A stretch of DNA of 64,000 nucleotides, taken from NCBI GenBank assembly GCA_016748015.1, contig JAAOMT010000436.1:940033-1004032 (forward strand). The letters are read 5' to 3'. Positions 25,412 to 36,799 of the stretch are shown here, piece after piece. A model generated the notes under the pieces. It searched no databases, had not been told where the DNA came from, and was given only the letters and a program-made list of their open reading frames with translations. A program made the translations under genes and the position numbers. The stretch comes from Geosiphon pyriformis. Lineage: Eukaryota > Glomeromycota > Glomeromycetes > Archaeosporales > Geosiphonaceae. The first letter of the stretch is position 1. The number at the start of each line of letters is the position of its first letter.

Positions 25412-27824
25412 TTACTGCTGTTTCCGTTTTCCATTATTTGTGTTTGCTTTTTCGAAATCAGATGCCGCATGCTTTAACGAGTTGGTAAAAGGTGTCAACA
25501 TCTGTAAAATAATTCAAATTGTTAGTAGATCTTGGCCAGAAAAACCGAATTTTTACCGTCGGATGTGTGACATACACTTTGAACTCGATCATTTTGTTCT
25601 CCAGCGTTTTCCAATAATTTATCAATCCTTTCCAACATCATTTTTATTTGCTCGTACATTTTGCCATTTTTCTCCTTTTTCTCAGGTGCGCTCTGCCCTC
25701 GTGTCGCCCAATAATGACGCAAAAACTCTTTACCCGTTGAGTGAATATTTTGAACTTGAGTCTCAATATCGGGTGATAGATCAAAGGCTATCAAGTGTTA
25801 ATCAGTACTTTTTGGATTTTGAAGCGACAGGTAGAACAATTCCTTTCTTAATTTACCCGAATTGGTCATACTGGCTTTCTTCATATTCTTGGCTTTGATT
25901 CTCTTGTTCAAAATTGAGTTCACCTGGGATTCTAGATTTTGACCCAATGGTAACTTAAAAAATATTTGAAAGCGGCAAGCAAGATTTGTATTCTGGTTTC
26001 TAGTAATTTTCGGTGATAGTTGATGAGTATTAGCAAATTCACTTACGCTTTTTAAATCTGGTTCCCATTGGGCTATTTTACTACTCATATCCCTCAGAAT
26101 TTGTTTCCTTGACTGTGAACAAAAAAGTTATTGAGATGACTTTTTAATCAGAGAACGGGGGATTCGGATTACCTGTTCTTCAATTTGGGTGATTTCGTCA
26201 CGATTTGAATTCTCTGGGGTTATGTAACTTTGAAAGTATTTTGTCTGATCTTCAATAGCCAACTTTTTTTTTTCTGCTTTCTTTACTTCATCTAATTCTT
26301 CCATTAAAATATCCTGTTTATGATTTTCGGTCCGTGACTTGGATCCCGCTCTGGATCAAAAAAGTAACCAATTATGAATAAGGAAAATTTAACAAAATTA
26401 ATTCAAGGCGAGAAACAAACCCAATCGATTTCAAAATTCTTTCCCCGTGGCGATTGAATTGTCGGAGTATAGGAAGGCTCTTGCCATGTCCAGGTCTCAT
26501 AGTGATATCGGGTGCAATTCCCGTCTATTTATATGAGCAAAGAGAAAAGCTGTTTTCCGAATAATTCCATTGGATAATTTGCCGTTTCTTACCTCCCCAT
26601 GATCTTCCTGTGTCGCCGAAAGATCCATCAAGCTAAAAATATGATCGGTCTTTAGCCGCTTAGGACCATGAATTAATTCTTGATATGAATGAAAATAAAC
26701 AAAACTTGAGGTCAATATTACAGATGTAAAAATAGCAATATTCAAATGTAAACCTTCTTCATCTTCTTGAAAGCAAGAATCAAATAAGTCATCTTTAGAT
26801 CCATTTTGTTTTATGCCAGTCCGATTTCGATGGAAGTATTTGGAGGCATAGAAACCCCTCCAAAAATCCTCAGAAGATATCTTGTGGTTTTCATTAAATT
26901 TTTTTTTTTTTGAGAGGGGGGGATGTGGGAGTAGGAATTTTAATTATGAAATATGATTTTGACAATGTACAAGACTTTTAATTAGTTATATACTTCATGG
27001 GGAACTTTTTGGGTGTAGGCTTTTTTTATAGACGGATATTGCTCGAAAATGTTATCGATAGTCTGAGGGGTGATTTTTATTTTCATTTCACCACTTTCCT
27101 CCGTAGTTGGTTGTAAATCTGGAACTTTGGATGATCTTCCTCTCTTTTGAGCGTCTTTAGCTTTTTGGTCTCGTAACAAATTCTAAAAGAATACAGAAAT
27201 TAAAGACTGAAGTATAAAAGCAGGAGTCGAAAAAAATAATGTTACTTGACGAGGTTCCCAAAAGTCTTCTTCGGAAATCTTATTACCAACAACCAATTCC
27301 TGATGAAGAGCTGCAAGGTCTGCATTGCGAGATAGCAAAGCCAAACGTTGATTGATCTCTTCCTTTGAAATGGGTGGTGCTGGTTTACGAATAGGTAGTG
27401 GTGAAGATGCACCTGAAGCCGGTGATATGGCGTTGGGTGCTGTACGTTTCGCGAATAACCAGTCCTCTCTGAATTTTGATACAATATTTTTGGCATTTTT
27501 CGAGGTAAGTTCAAGAGTTCCCGACAAATTTTGATTGGTTTTTTTGTCGAAATATTCAAGCTTCACTCTTTGAGCTGTTTTGACCGAAACGTATAGTTCT
27601 AGAAATGCCAAATAAAACTTTCAACATATTTTCCACCATCTAAGCGAAAGTAAAACAGTTTTCAGCCTACTGTCGATTTCAACCAATGAAAGATTCAGAC
27701 TAGGTTTATCCGCTTTGTCGGTTTTCCAAAAGATGCGTTTATTGGTAAGGGTAAATGTTCCACTTTGATTTTGAAATATTCCTGGACTTTGTAGTTTCTG
27801 CTGTGGTTGTGAAGTCGATGTCAT
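25412..27824 (-). CDS. TFB1: General transcription factor TFIIH core subunit TFB1/p62
   Basis: Structural subunit of the TFIIH core, acting in RNA polymerase II initiation and nucleotide excision repair. Ten exons join in frame to 582 residues: 27824-27671, 27598-27246, 27182-26994, 26880-26754, 26678-26593, 26524-26421, 26350-26173, 26112-25857, 25787-25576 and 25501-25412, with introns of 60-112 bp. The N-terminal PH domain shows WKTDKADKPSLNLSL, EIDKLYVSV restored across intron 1, and VKLEYFDKK. Two BSD domains follow: NKISEEDFWEPRQ near 165 and HEISSEDFWRGFYASKYFHR near 235. Later parts fit the conserved C-terminal helical region: APDITMRPG, PILRQFNRHGERILKSI, GKEFLRHYWATRG and MLTPFTNSLKHA. 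A 126-bp stretch in exon 8 starts GTAAGT and ends CAG and could be a facultative in-frame intron. It shares its promoter with uS9m. Confidence 0.92.
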
Positions 27825-27927
27825 AGTTAAAAACTCGAAGGGATGCTAGGGTTCAATGATCCATTTATTATCTATAAGCTATGGGGGTGGTGGCACAATT
27901 TATGATGAAATTGAGCAATTTGGAGTT
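27825..27927. promoter_or_regulatory. Bidirectional promoter between TFB1 and the uS9m gene
   Basis: The two divergent start codons are 103 bp apart. An in-frame ATG at 27856 upstream of the uS9m start would leave only 31 bp and encodes a Gly-rich, non-targeting leader, so the ATG at 27928 is preferred. No TATA box is evident. Confidence 0.6.
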
Positions 27928-29174
27928 ATGTCGCGTCTCCTCCAACTTAGTTCAATTTCCATATACTGGCAGAAAAACCTAATCTTGTCAAAATCACTTC
28001 TAAAACCCTCATTATTTTCTCCGTTTTATTACACCTTAAATGGAAAATCTCTCACTACATCAGTTAATCTTCCCGAAACCACACCTGCAACAAAGATCCT
28101 TCCACAGGTCATTCTTATGAAACCCCACGTTTCCCCTCTCTCAACTAATGATTACAAAGAACTCTTTATAAAAAAAACAAACCAAAATCTAAAACCAAAA
28201 ACAGTTTCTTACTTTACAGGATCCCCATTTTTTAATGACTTACTGATACAGTTGAACGATCTTATTCACAAATATAAAAATCACCCAGCAGTGATGATTG
28301 ATAAAAAGAGTGCTAAAACAACTCTATGGAAACTGAGACACACTTTAAATGATGAGCTTGATCTCCACCTCAAACCAAATGATTATCGCAAAATTGTGTT
28401 AAAATTGAATCGATTAGATAAAATTATACCACGAACTGCCCCCAAAGTTCGGGAATTTTTAAAATATTTTCAGAGAGATCCTTTTGGAAAAAGCGCGCTT
28501 CATTCTGGTGAAAATTTGCAAGATGGTGAGGAGGGCTTTGATCCTCAGCAACAATTTAACGTTAAGAAAGAAAGACAACTTGATAAGTATGGAAGGTCTT
28601 ATGCGGTTGGTAGGAGGAAAGAAGCTTCTGCACAGGTTTATCTGATTAAAGGGAATGGGCAAGTAATAGTGAATGGGAAACCTTTAGCCGATTATTTTCG
28701 AAAACTACAAGATCGTGAATCCATTTTGTATCCTTTTGAAGTTACTCGCTCTTTAGGGGATTATAATGTTTTTGCACGTGTTAGGGGTGGAGGGACTACA
28801 GGTAGATCAAGAAATTTTGTTGATGATTATTTAATTTTTCAGGTGATCAAAATTTTTATTGAATAGGTCAATCTGGAGCAATTACGCATGGAATTACAAA
28901 ATGTCTGCTCATTCATAATTCAGAACTCAAACCAATCTTGCGAAAAGGTGAATTTGACGAAATTTTTTGATTTAAATCAATAGACTCACCTAACAATATA
29001 TTTTCTTTATACCAGCTAAACTCGTGGCACATGATTCTCGTAGAGTTGAACGCAAGAAACCTGGTCGAGCCAAAGCAAGGAAAGGATACACCTGGTTAGT
29101 GATGATTTATTATATCCAAATTTTTTTACGTCATCATTAATGTTATTACGAATATGAATAGGGTTAAACGATAA
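27928..29174 (+). CDS. MRPS9: Mitochondrial ribosomal protein uS9m (MRPS9)
   Basis: Protein of the mitochondrial small ribosomal subunit. Four exons (27928-28801, 28867-28947, 29016-29094, 29162-29174) join in frame to 348 residues. The N terminus (MSRLLQLSSISIYWQKN) fits a mitochondrial targeting sequence, and a fungal mitochondrial extension follows. The universal S9 domain begins YAVGRRKEASAQVYLIKGNG near residue 230, continues VNGKPLADYF, then VRGGGTTG and QSGAITHGI across intron 1, and ends RRVERKKPGRAKARKGY and TWVKR. The last exon is only 13 bp and supplies the Val-Lys-Arg terminus conserved in this family; without it the protein would read on into the intron. It diverges from TFB1 across a 103-bp shared promoter. 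Confidence 0.94.
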
Positions 29175-31430
29175 TTGGAAAAAATTGATATAATGGGATA
29201 AATTGTGGGGCGGGAGTGTTATAAAGTTGAGGTAAGTGTTTTGAGTAGAAAAGAAAAGGTAGTAAAACTTTCAAATTATTTTATTATTAATTAAACATTA
29301 TATGACCTCGGATTGTTAGAGATTCTTGGAAATATTTAAAACAAGTTTGATGATCGTTTGGTTGCAATCTCGGTGGCTAATTGCTAAGATTGTTTTAACA
29401 TGATATTAAAAATAATTAGGTCTTCTTTGTATGAATAAACAACAAAATGGAAAAATTAGTTAATTTTTTCAGATTTGAGGTTTTATGGGTTTTAGTTTCC
29501 TTGACGATAAAATCATATTTTGAAATCTTATCCATTACAATAATCTGTTGAGATAATTATTGATTTTTTTTTAAAGAACAATTTATCGAGATTCAAATTT
29601 AAATAGTGATACGAGCTTTACTATCTTTGGGATTAAAGATCTTGATCGCTCTTGCAATTGTCATTTCAGCAATGGTCAATTTATTTAGATCAGATCTTGA
29701 ATTGGGCCAACGTATCATTTCATCATAATCCTCATCAAATATGTAACAGAAAATTCGCCTAATATAAGCACTATTTTTGATTATAAATTTTTATTCATTT
29801 TATAATTTTGTTAAAAGAAAAATAGCTAATAAAAATTATCGATAGCACCATTTAACTTTCATTTATCTCCTGATCAGATCTTGTAAATGTTAGTGTACCT
29901 TCACCTTTACTCTGCTCTTGGGAAGAAATTAAAACTTCAAAAGAATTCTTACAAATGTTACCTACCCTAATTAGGATTAGTGCTAGGATTTTAGCCGACC
30001 CAATTACCCCCAACCAAACCCCAAGATTGGGGTCTGGCGGATGCGAATATATTTTGTCAATCGGAATGAATACCATAATACCGTCCAGCCAAAGCTTCAA
30101 CCTTCATCTGCCTTCCCTGGTTAGGTAAATTTGAAGACCTTAATTAATTGTGAACATCTAGATTCACACCAGCTTCTCGAACTTCAACACTTCTTCTTAT
30201 GGAACTTGGAGCCAATAGGTTTTGGCTATTCAGACTCATTCCACCCATTCATGAGTATCGGATTCGACCTTGCACAATTGACCAAAAACTTTTTGCTAAC
30301 TCTCCCCCCATTCCCAGCCTTCTATAGCTGCTAGTAAAATGTCTTGAAATATAATTTTAAACACGATCAGCAATTATATTGATATATAATTGGTAAGGAA
30401 TAAAATAAAACAGGTATAATTGATTTACCACTTAACATATTATAATGATACTCAAACATATTTTAAATCTCAATAATGATTAATGAGAAAAAAGATAGTA
30501 TGAAATGAAATTTCAAGATATAAATAAGAAACCTATAGTCTAATATATCAAATCATTTTCATAAAAGGATATTAAAAATCGAAATCGAAAAGATGTAATC
30601 TAATTTTTTGAAACTTCAAAGGAGTTTGAGTTAAAAATTGATAATTTCTCGTTTCCTTGAATTTCAGATCAGAATAGAGATACAAGCTTTAAACAATGAG
30701 ACCCAATTTAATTTGACGTCACAGCCTACCGGAGTTAGACAAGATGCTGACAGCCCCAGAGTAATCGAAACCTCTTCACTGATAACAACCTGCTGTGTAG
30801 TTGACATGTCCGTTGACTCTTTTACTACCAAAGTGGCTGATTACTGCGAAATCAAGAAACTTTTTTGTCTTCCGTTCAACGGACTCATGTTAGGGTTTCT
30901 GCACAGTAAGCAAACTGGAAACGCTCGAGATTTTAACTCGTTGGTCTTTACTAAACTGGTAGTTAAAACTTGTGATTACATATTTAGTCGCTATTAACAA
31001 TTTATTTTCCTGGGCGCGAGTTGAAGAATGTAATTAATGACGCTAGGGATGGGAACGTCATCAATAGATGCCTGTGAAGATCATCTCATTCGGATCTTTG
31101 TTTCTCCAAAAAGATCATAGATCGAGAAAGCTAGATTTTCTATCAAATTCCGTCATTGTGTCATTTTTGGAAACTAAATTCGGCTTTCTCCTCAAAAAAT
31201 TTAAAAATGAATTCATTTTCTTTTAACGATTTATGTCAATGAGGATTAAAAACTTAATAGCCAATCTAATTGTAATTTATTTAAACTTAATTATTGATAT
31301 TGAACTTATAAAGTGAAGAGAAACTTCAATAAATTTAAAAAACTTTTCCGCTCAAAATTTTCTTTAATTTCGTCAAATACCTCTACAACTTCCCTGTACC
31401 ATTGTACACCAGTATCTATCTTCATAATAA
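29175..31430. other. Intergenic region, no gene supported
   Basis: 2.2 kb between the uS9m and WD40 genes. Open frames at 29852-30100 (-), 30131-30334 (+) and 30638-30997 (+) show no domain, no consistent intron partners and no matching start context. 29980-30330 is less A+T-rich than the surroundings and could be a remnant of an older gene or element, but I could not identify it. Confidence 0.45.
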
Positions 31431-34400
31431 ATGTCTTCAGTCGAAGATAGTAGCGAGAGTGATACATTTGAGGACGCTCAAGAATCATTCTATGATTCTA
31501 ATGGTCGACCCATATCTTTTAGCTACCCTTCTACAACATTATCTTCTACCGATGGCAATCATCAAGAAGGGTTTTCTTTAGGTAGAACAGAATCAATCAA
31601 TGGAAAACCAAAAAATTTAAAATTACCATTGGTTCCAGAAATTTCGGTGACTGACACATCCTTGGAGGAAAACTTGAATAATCAAGCTCGAGAAATTTCT
31701 GTAGATCTAAATACACCGAGAGTTGAAAAAGAAATTTTGTTGTTATCTCAAGGTTAGGAAATATATTGATTGGCGTTTGTTTTTTATATGAAAATTAAGT
31801 TTTAACAACAACACTATCATTCGCTCATTCATTTCGGACTTCTCAAACTTTTCCAAACGCCGAGCAGCCAAAAATCATGGGCACACTATAAAACAGACAA
31901 ATCTTGGTGGGGAACCGGAGGTAACCGTGTATATCAAAGACTTGGACACTGGAAAACGCTTCCCAGTCAGTGATGTCGAGGAGGAGCTTAAGAAATCTAA
32001 AAATGTTAACATTGACCCGTTATCATTTCAAATATTGAAAAGGACCCGAACGGATAGCCAAATGAGCAGTCCAATTCTTGACGATGATGCCACGCTAAAG
32101 GGTAGTGGTAATTGGGATAATTTAACAAAGGGCATTTATAATGACAATGAAACTGAAAAGTATTACAGTGATGGGGATCAACACAAATTCCGGTCCGAGA
32201 AAGAGAATGCCAAGTCACACCGGTACATAATCATCCACTCAATCTCCCATGGACAAAATTCATCCATATATTTATGAAATATATTTGTTTTAATTTCATA
32301 TTACAGACAGTCCAAGTCCTTCCTTCTTAGACTTAAAAAAAGAGCTTCACGTCATGAAAAATTGGATGATGATAATGATCATAATGATGATGATGATGAT
32401 GGTGATAATGTGGTGACAGGCAATACTGCACCAGTATTTTTTGAATCTGTCGGTGGATATGGTCAACCACAACCACAGTATATCAAGGTAAGATTTTGAT
32501 CCATATAATCCTTCGATTTATACAGAAAATTGTTTGCTATTCGATTGCAATGCTTGCCTATTTTTTAGGTTCGAACACGTAACAAAAGCTCTAAAGAATG
32601 TAACCGATTATTTCTTGCCCAAGAACTTTCTAATCCATCATCAAGTATGCCTCAACAATTTGATGATAATGGCGATGAAAATAAATCTTGTGCAATTTGG
32701 GTCATGAAGTTTAGCAAAGATGGTAAGTTTCTAGCGAGCGGAGGAAAGGATATGGTTGTCAGGGTCTGGGCTGTGATATCAAGTGATGAGGAACGGGAAC
32801 ATTTCTTGGAAGGAAGTGGGATCAGTATTTATGAAGGGATTAGTGGCACCAAATTGCGAGCACCTGTTTTTCGAGATAAACCTTTTTATGAATATGTGGG
32901 CCACACGGCGGATATTCTTGATTTAAGTTGGAGTAAGGTATGAAAACTGACAGAATAGAGTAATTTCTCTATATACATTATTTTTAAGGGAAAATCAATT
33001 TAAAATAGAATAATTTCTTGCTCTCTTCTTCGATGGATAAAACTGTGAGGTAATTCTTTAGATTCATACGCCACAAAAATTTTCAATTTATTATATAATT
33101 GAATATTTTATAGATTATGGCACATCACTCGAAAAGAATGCTTGTGCTGCTTTCAACATTCGGATTTTGTCACTGCGATTGCTTTTCATCCTAAGGTTGG
33201 TCAATTACCTGATTTTCTCTTCCCAATCCAATTTCTTTCATTCAATTCATCCTCTGTTTAGGACGATCGATTTTTCTTATCGGGCTCTTTAGACTGCAAA
33301 TTGCGTTTATGGAACATTCCCGAAAAACGCGTCGCATATTGGAATGAGATTGGTGAATCTCAATTAATTACGGCTGTTGGGTTCACGGCTGATGGCAAAA
33401 TAGCAGTGGCTGGTAGCGTCAACGGCTTATGCTTATTCTTTGAGACTGATGGTTTAAAGTACAACACCCAAATTCATGTGCGAAGTTCTCGTGGTCGTAA
33501 TTCAAAAGGTAGAAAGATCACAGGGATCGAAGCTATGCCAGGGACTCCTGCTGGTCAGAATAAGGTAAGATTCTAAAAAATACTCGTTTTACTTGATTCA
33601 ATTGATTTATTAATAGAAAAGTTTTGTCTCCTTAGCTTCTAATCACCTCTAACGATTCAAGAATTCGTTTATACAATATGCGTGATAAGTCATTAGAATA
33701 TAAATATAAGGGACTGGAAAACACCAGCAGCCAAATTCGTGCCACTTTTAGGTAATTCTTATTACTTTGATTAGATTTTATATTAATTGTTTTCACAAGG
33801 TTCAAAAAATATTCTTTGCTGTGCTAGTGATGATGGCCGATATATCATTTGCGGGTCAGAAGATAGGAATGTTTACATTTGGAATACAGATCAATCAAAT
33901 TTGAATTCTCTGAGTAATGGTCCTGGCACTAGTTGGCTTAAGAAAGACAAACCAAGTTTCGAAACTTTTGAAGGTAATTAATATTTCTTCTTCTTTGTGA
34001 TTCAATTTATTCCTACCATTTTAACAACAATTTCAATATCGCATTTTATAATTTTCCTCAGCCCATTCAAACGTAGTTACAGTGGCCATCTTTGCCCCGA
34101 CTCGAACAAGACAATTGATAGCAATGACAGGTGATCCAATATTTGCCCATAGTTTAAACAGCGGTAACGCTACTATGCCTATCAATCAAAGCTACCCTGA
34201 TGGGAATATTATTGTTGCTGCAGATTACAATGGCCGCATAAAAATTTTTCGCAACGATTGCTCTTACTATCCTCAACATGATCCTGATACCATATCCATT
34301 AGAAGCACGCGTTCTTGGAATTCTAGCTTGGGACAATTATTGACGCGAAATGGTAAAGGCATCTTAAATAGGCGACGCCGAAAGAGTGACGCCTCCAGTA

Positions 34401-34603
34401 TGTATTCAGGTTATGCACCAAGTGCAACCAGTCTTGAAGCACCTGTTCACGGGTCTAAGCCTGAATGTGTTATCGGAGAAGAAATGCGATGCCAATGTGG
34501 TTCTACGGAATTTAAAGCCTTTTTCACACCAGAGACCACATCTACATCAAATTCAAGATTGGTTTGTGCACAATGTGGAAACTCGGATGTTATTATGAAT
34601 TAA
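31431..34603 (+). CDS. WD40-repeat protein of the WDR44 family with C-terminal zinc-ribbon-like motif
   Basis: Predicted cytoplasmic WD40 protein of about 818 residues resembling human WDR44 (a Rab11 effector) and its fungal relatives. Ten exons join in frame: 31431-31752, about 31868-32222, 32307-32487, 32569-32937, 33009-33049, 33114-33195, 33262-33564, 33636-33751, 33828-33973 and 34062-34603. The acceptor of exon 2 could be 3 bp earlier. The N-terminal 350 residues are acidic and Ser-rich. The WD repeats start AIWVMKFSKDGKFLASGGKD, then HTADILDLSWSK joined to NNFLLSSSMDKTVRLWHI, SDFVTAIAFHPK, DRFFLSGSLDCKLRLWNI and SDDGRYIICGSEDRNVYIW. The C terminus carries CQCGSTEFKAFF and CAQCGNSDVIM, four Cys in two CxxC pairs (CQCG is CxC), suggesting a small zinc site. 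A Rab-binding role is family-based inference. Confidence 0.88.
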
Positions 34604-34796
34604 TGACAATTGATTTCTGGGTTTTAATTGGCAAATTGAGCTGGAGAAAAAATAACTGTAATATAATCATAGAATATCAATTATCAAGTTAGTTTTCATA
34701 TTTCCTATGTACAAAATATGCATCCTGTTATTAGCATTATTAGTCATTTAAATTATAAAATAAAAGATAAATAATTAGAACTTGAATTTTGCCAAA

Positions 34797-36145
34797 ATGT
34801 TTGAAAATAACGAAGCAAAATTACATTCCTTCACGCATTTTTCAAGTATGGAAAATCTAAATTACGCAGAGACAACGCACTTTTTAAAAAGAGGAAAACA
34901 AAAAAAAAGGAAACGTAACATTGGATTAAAGCTTAAAGAAGAAACTGTGGAGGATTTGATCACTGGGATTGAGGAGAAAAAGTAACCACTCTGCAAGTTC
35001 CTCACTTTACTCTTCATAATGGGCAAAAACAAGATTTACATCTCCTTCCTTAATTTTACAAGAAACTTGTTGGAGAGTAGCCAGTTCTATAAAGAAATCA
35101 AAGGCAAGTTTTGATTCCCTTTGTCCTTAAGATTTCTTGGGACTAACACATTTATCTGATAATAGAATCAATCCAAGGAACTCTATTAAATCCAGTTTGT
35201 TCCTCACTCGTTGATATCGTATCTTATGGCATTGGTAGTATTCAAGATTCTCGTATGTCTCAATATCAGTTTGCTTTTCTCTTGTTATTGTGGAATTTAT
35301 TTCAGGTGATGGAAACATTTTATTTCAGGTCATTAAAACATATTGATTTGGCCATTCTATCTGATTCTTTTCCCATTTTCAGATACCCGGGGCCGTGTAT
35401 GCTTACGATCCGATATTTACTACAATAGATGTGCAAATCTTACTACATTATGGGATAAAACTGATAGACAAAAACGAGGTATTGCTAAAAAAAAACAAAA
35501 ACAAAGATATCTGAAATTATTTTCCATGAAGTTACTTATAAAGCATACTTTGCTATTGCAACTGTAACCTGATCGATTCTCTAAGAGCGCTAAACGACCC
35601 ATCATCCAGCCTACATTATTTTATATGCCTCATTGCCCAATTGGCTTATATAACAATGTAGTCGGGGCAAATTGGGAAAGGACTCACTTAACGAGGATGC
35701 TCATTATAGGAAATCGGCTCGATTACTATCTTTATATGTAAAGTCTTATACAAGGAAGATTTGAATATTGATTTTCCATGCACTCTTTTCATCAACTTGA
35801 AAAGTGGTATCTTTTGATAGGTATACAGCGACGAAATTTGAAGCAAAAGCGCCTTATTTACCTTCAATATCCTTTTAATTCGGAAATAGTTTTATGGCTC
35901 TTTATTTCGAGTTTTTATTTATTTAACTTTAACCGACTCCCTATAACGCATTGGCAATTATGCAATCCCTTCCATTTCCTTTACTCAATGAGACTGACAA
36001 TTCATTGTCGGTGATGCCCAGCTACACATTCATCGAAACATGTTGGCAATGGTTTCCCGCAAATGGAAGACTAGCAAATCATGGAGATGATGATATTGAA
36101 TTTTGGAGTTCTAAAATATTCCCCGAACTTGAGAGTGATAATTAA
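34797..36145 (+). CDS. SRR1: SRR1-like domain protein
   Basis: Member of the SRR1-like family (plant SRR1, yeast Ber1), linked in other species to circadian input, microtubules or heme; biochemical role unsettled. Seven exons join in frame to 285 residues: 34797-34981, 35063-35103, 35166-35305, 35383-35478, 35586-35737, 35821-35866 and 35948-36145. A basic N terminus leads to the domain: NLLESSQFYKEIK, VSYGIGSIQDSRMSQYQFAF near 100, VYAYDPIFTTID near 135, and FYMPHCPIGLYNN with ANW near 180, then GNRLDYYLYM. Intron 2 is GC-AG. Intron 6 has no usable GT or AG but starts ATATCCTTTT and ends AC, fitting a U12-type intron; removing it keeps the frame into a terminal FIETCWQWFP segment matching the family end. 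All exon sums divide by three. Confidence 0.85.
35104..35165 (+). other. GC-AG intron in the SRR1-like gene
   Basis: 62-bp intron with donor AAAG/gcaagt and acceptor aatag. GC replaces GT but the rest of the donor matches the strong consensus usual for GC-AG introns. Removing it joins EIK to ESIQGTLLNPVC in frame; no GT donor nearby gives an open frame. Confidence 0.75.
35867..35947 (+). other. Candidate U12-type AT-AC intron in the SRR1-like gene
   Basis: 81-bp intron with 5' end ATATCCTTTT, an exact match to the U12 donor consensus, and 3' end TATAAC. A branch-like ACTTTAAC lies about 15 nt before the 3' end, in the window expected for U12 introns. The upstream exon meets a TAA inside the intron, and the spliced frame is phase 0 on both sides. 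No GT-AG alternative keeps the frame. Confidence 0.7.
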
Positions 36146-36799
36146 GTTTAGAAATTCATTTGATTTCCCTTATTGGCTCTCAGTTGCCTCAAAATTTGTA
36201 AAGGTGAGACATCAAAGGATATGTTGGCAATTGGATTCGTTAATTTTATTACGTTGACTTTTATTGTCATTCCAAAGGGACGTTCTGCCTTTAGAATGGG
36301 TTTCTGAAGAAGAGAATACTATTATATGCAAAAATAGAGATGAATTTTATTATCTTTATTAAAATGAAACTTATTTAAAAAATGGACGGATAATAAAATC
36401 TGAAATTTCAGCAAAAAATATTAAAGTAAATTTAAGAGCTTGTAAATCAAACGATTATTATTTAATTTAAATAATAATTCAAAGATTGAAATTTTTGGTT
36501 TTAAATAAATTCTCTATTTGAATAATTATTTTTCCATTTATTAATTGTGTTAATTTTAATTAATTTGGTTTTTAACAACATTAATAAAAAAATTAAAAGA
36601 TATTATATTCAATAAAATTTTAAATTTAAATTTGGCTGTAAAACATTAAATTAAACACAGTCAAAAAAATTTCTCATACAAATCATTATTTTTTAAAAAA
36701 ATATTATATTACAATTATGTAATATTTAAGAAAAATCAATAATTTATAACAATTTTCAATATTATATATTTTTAATATTTGCATTAAATATTGTTTTTT
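36146..36799. other. A+T-rich intergenic DNA at the edge of the gene island
   Basis: 3' flank of the SRR1-like gene passing into A+T-rich DNA next to the LINE copy that begins near 36800. No coding sequence is supported. Confidence 0.5.

Noticed and set aside
26349-26420. Alternative splice pair for TFB1 exon 6/7 using acceptor gatccagag
   Set aside because: Only donor ATTGG/gtttgt with acceptor gatccag/AGCGGG keeps the frame.
27856-27927. Upstream in-frame ATG for the uS9m gene
   Set aside because: The extra residues are Gly-rich and acidic, unlike a mitochondrial targeting peptide, and would leave only 31 bp to TFB1.
29852-30997. Three open frames between uS9m and the WD40 gene
   Set aside because: No recognisable domain or consistent exon structure on either strand; kept only as a note in the intergenic entry.
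33787-33827. Exon 9 of the WD40 gene starting with MFSQGSKNILCCA
   Set aside because: The frame from exon 8 only joins at the later acceptor before TGATGATGG, giving ATFSDDGRYIICGS as in WD repeats.
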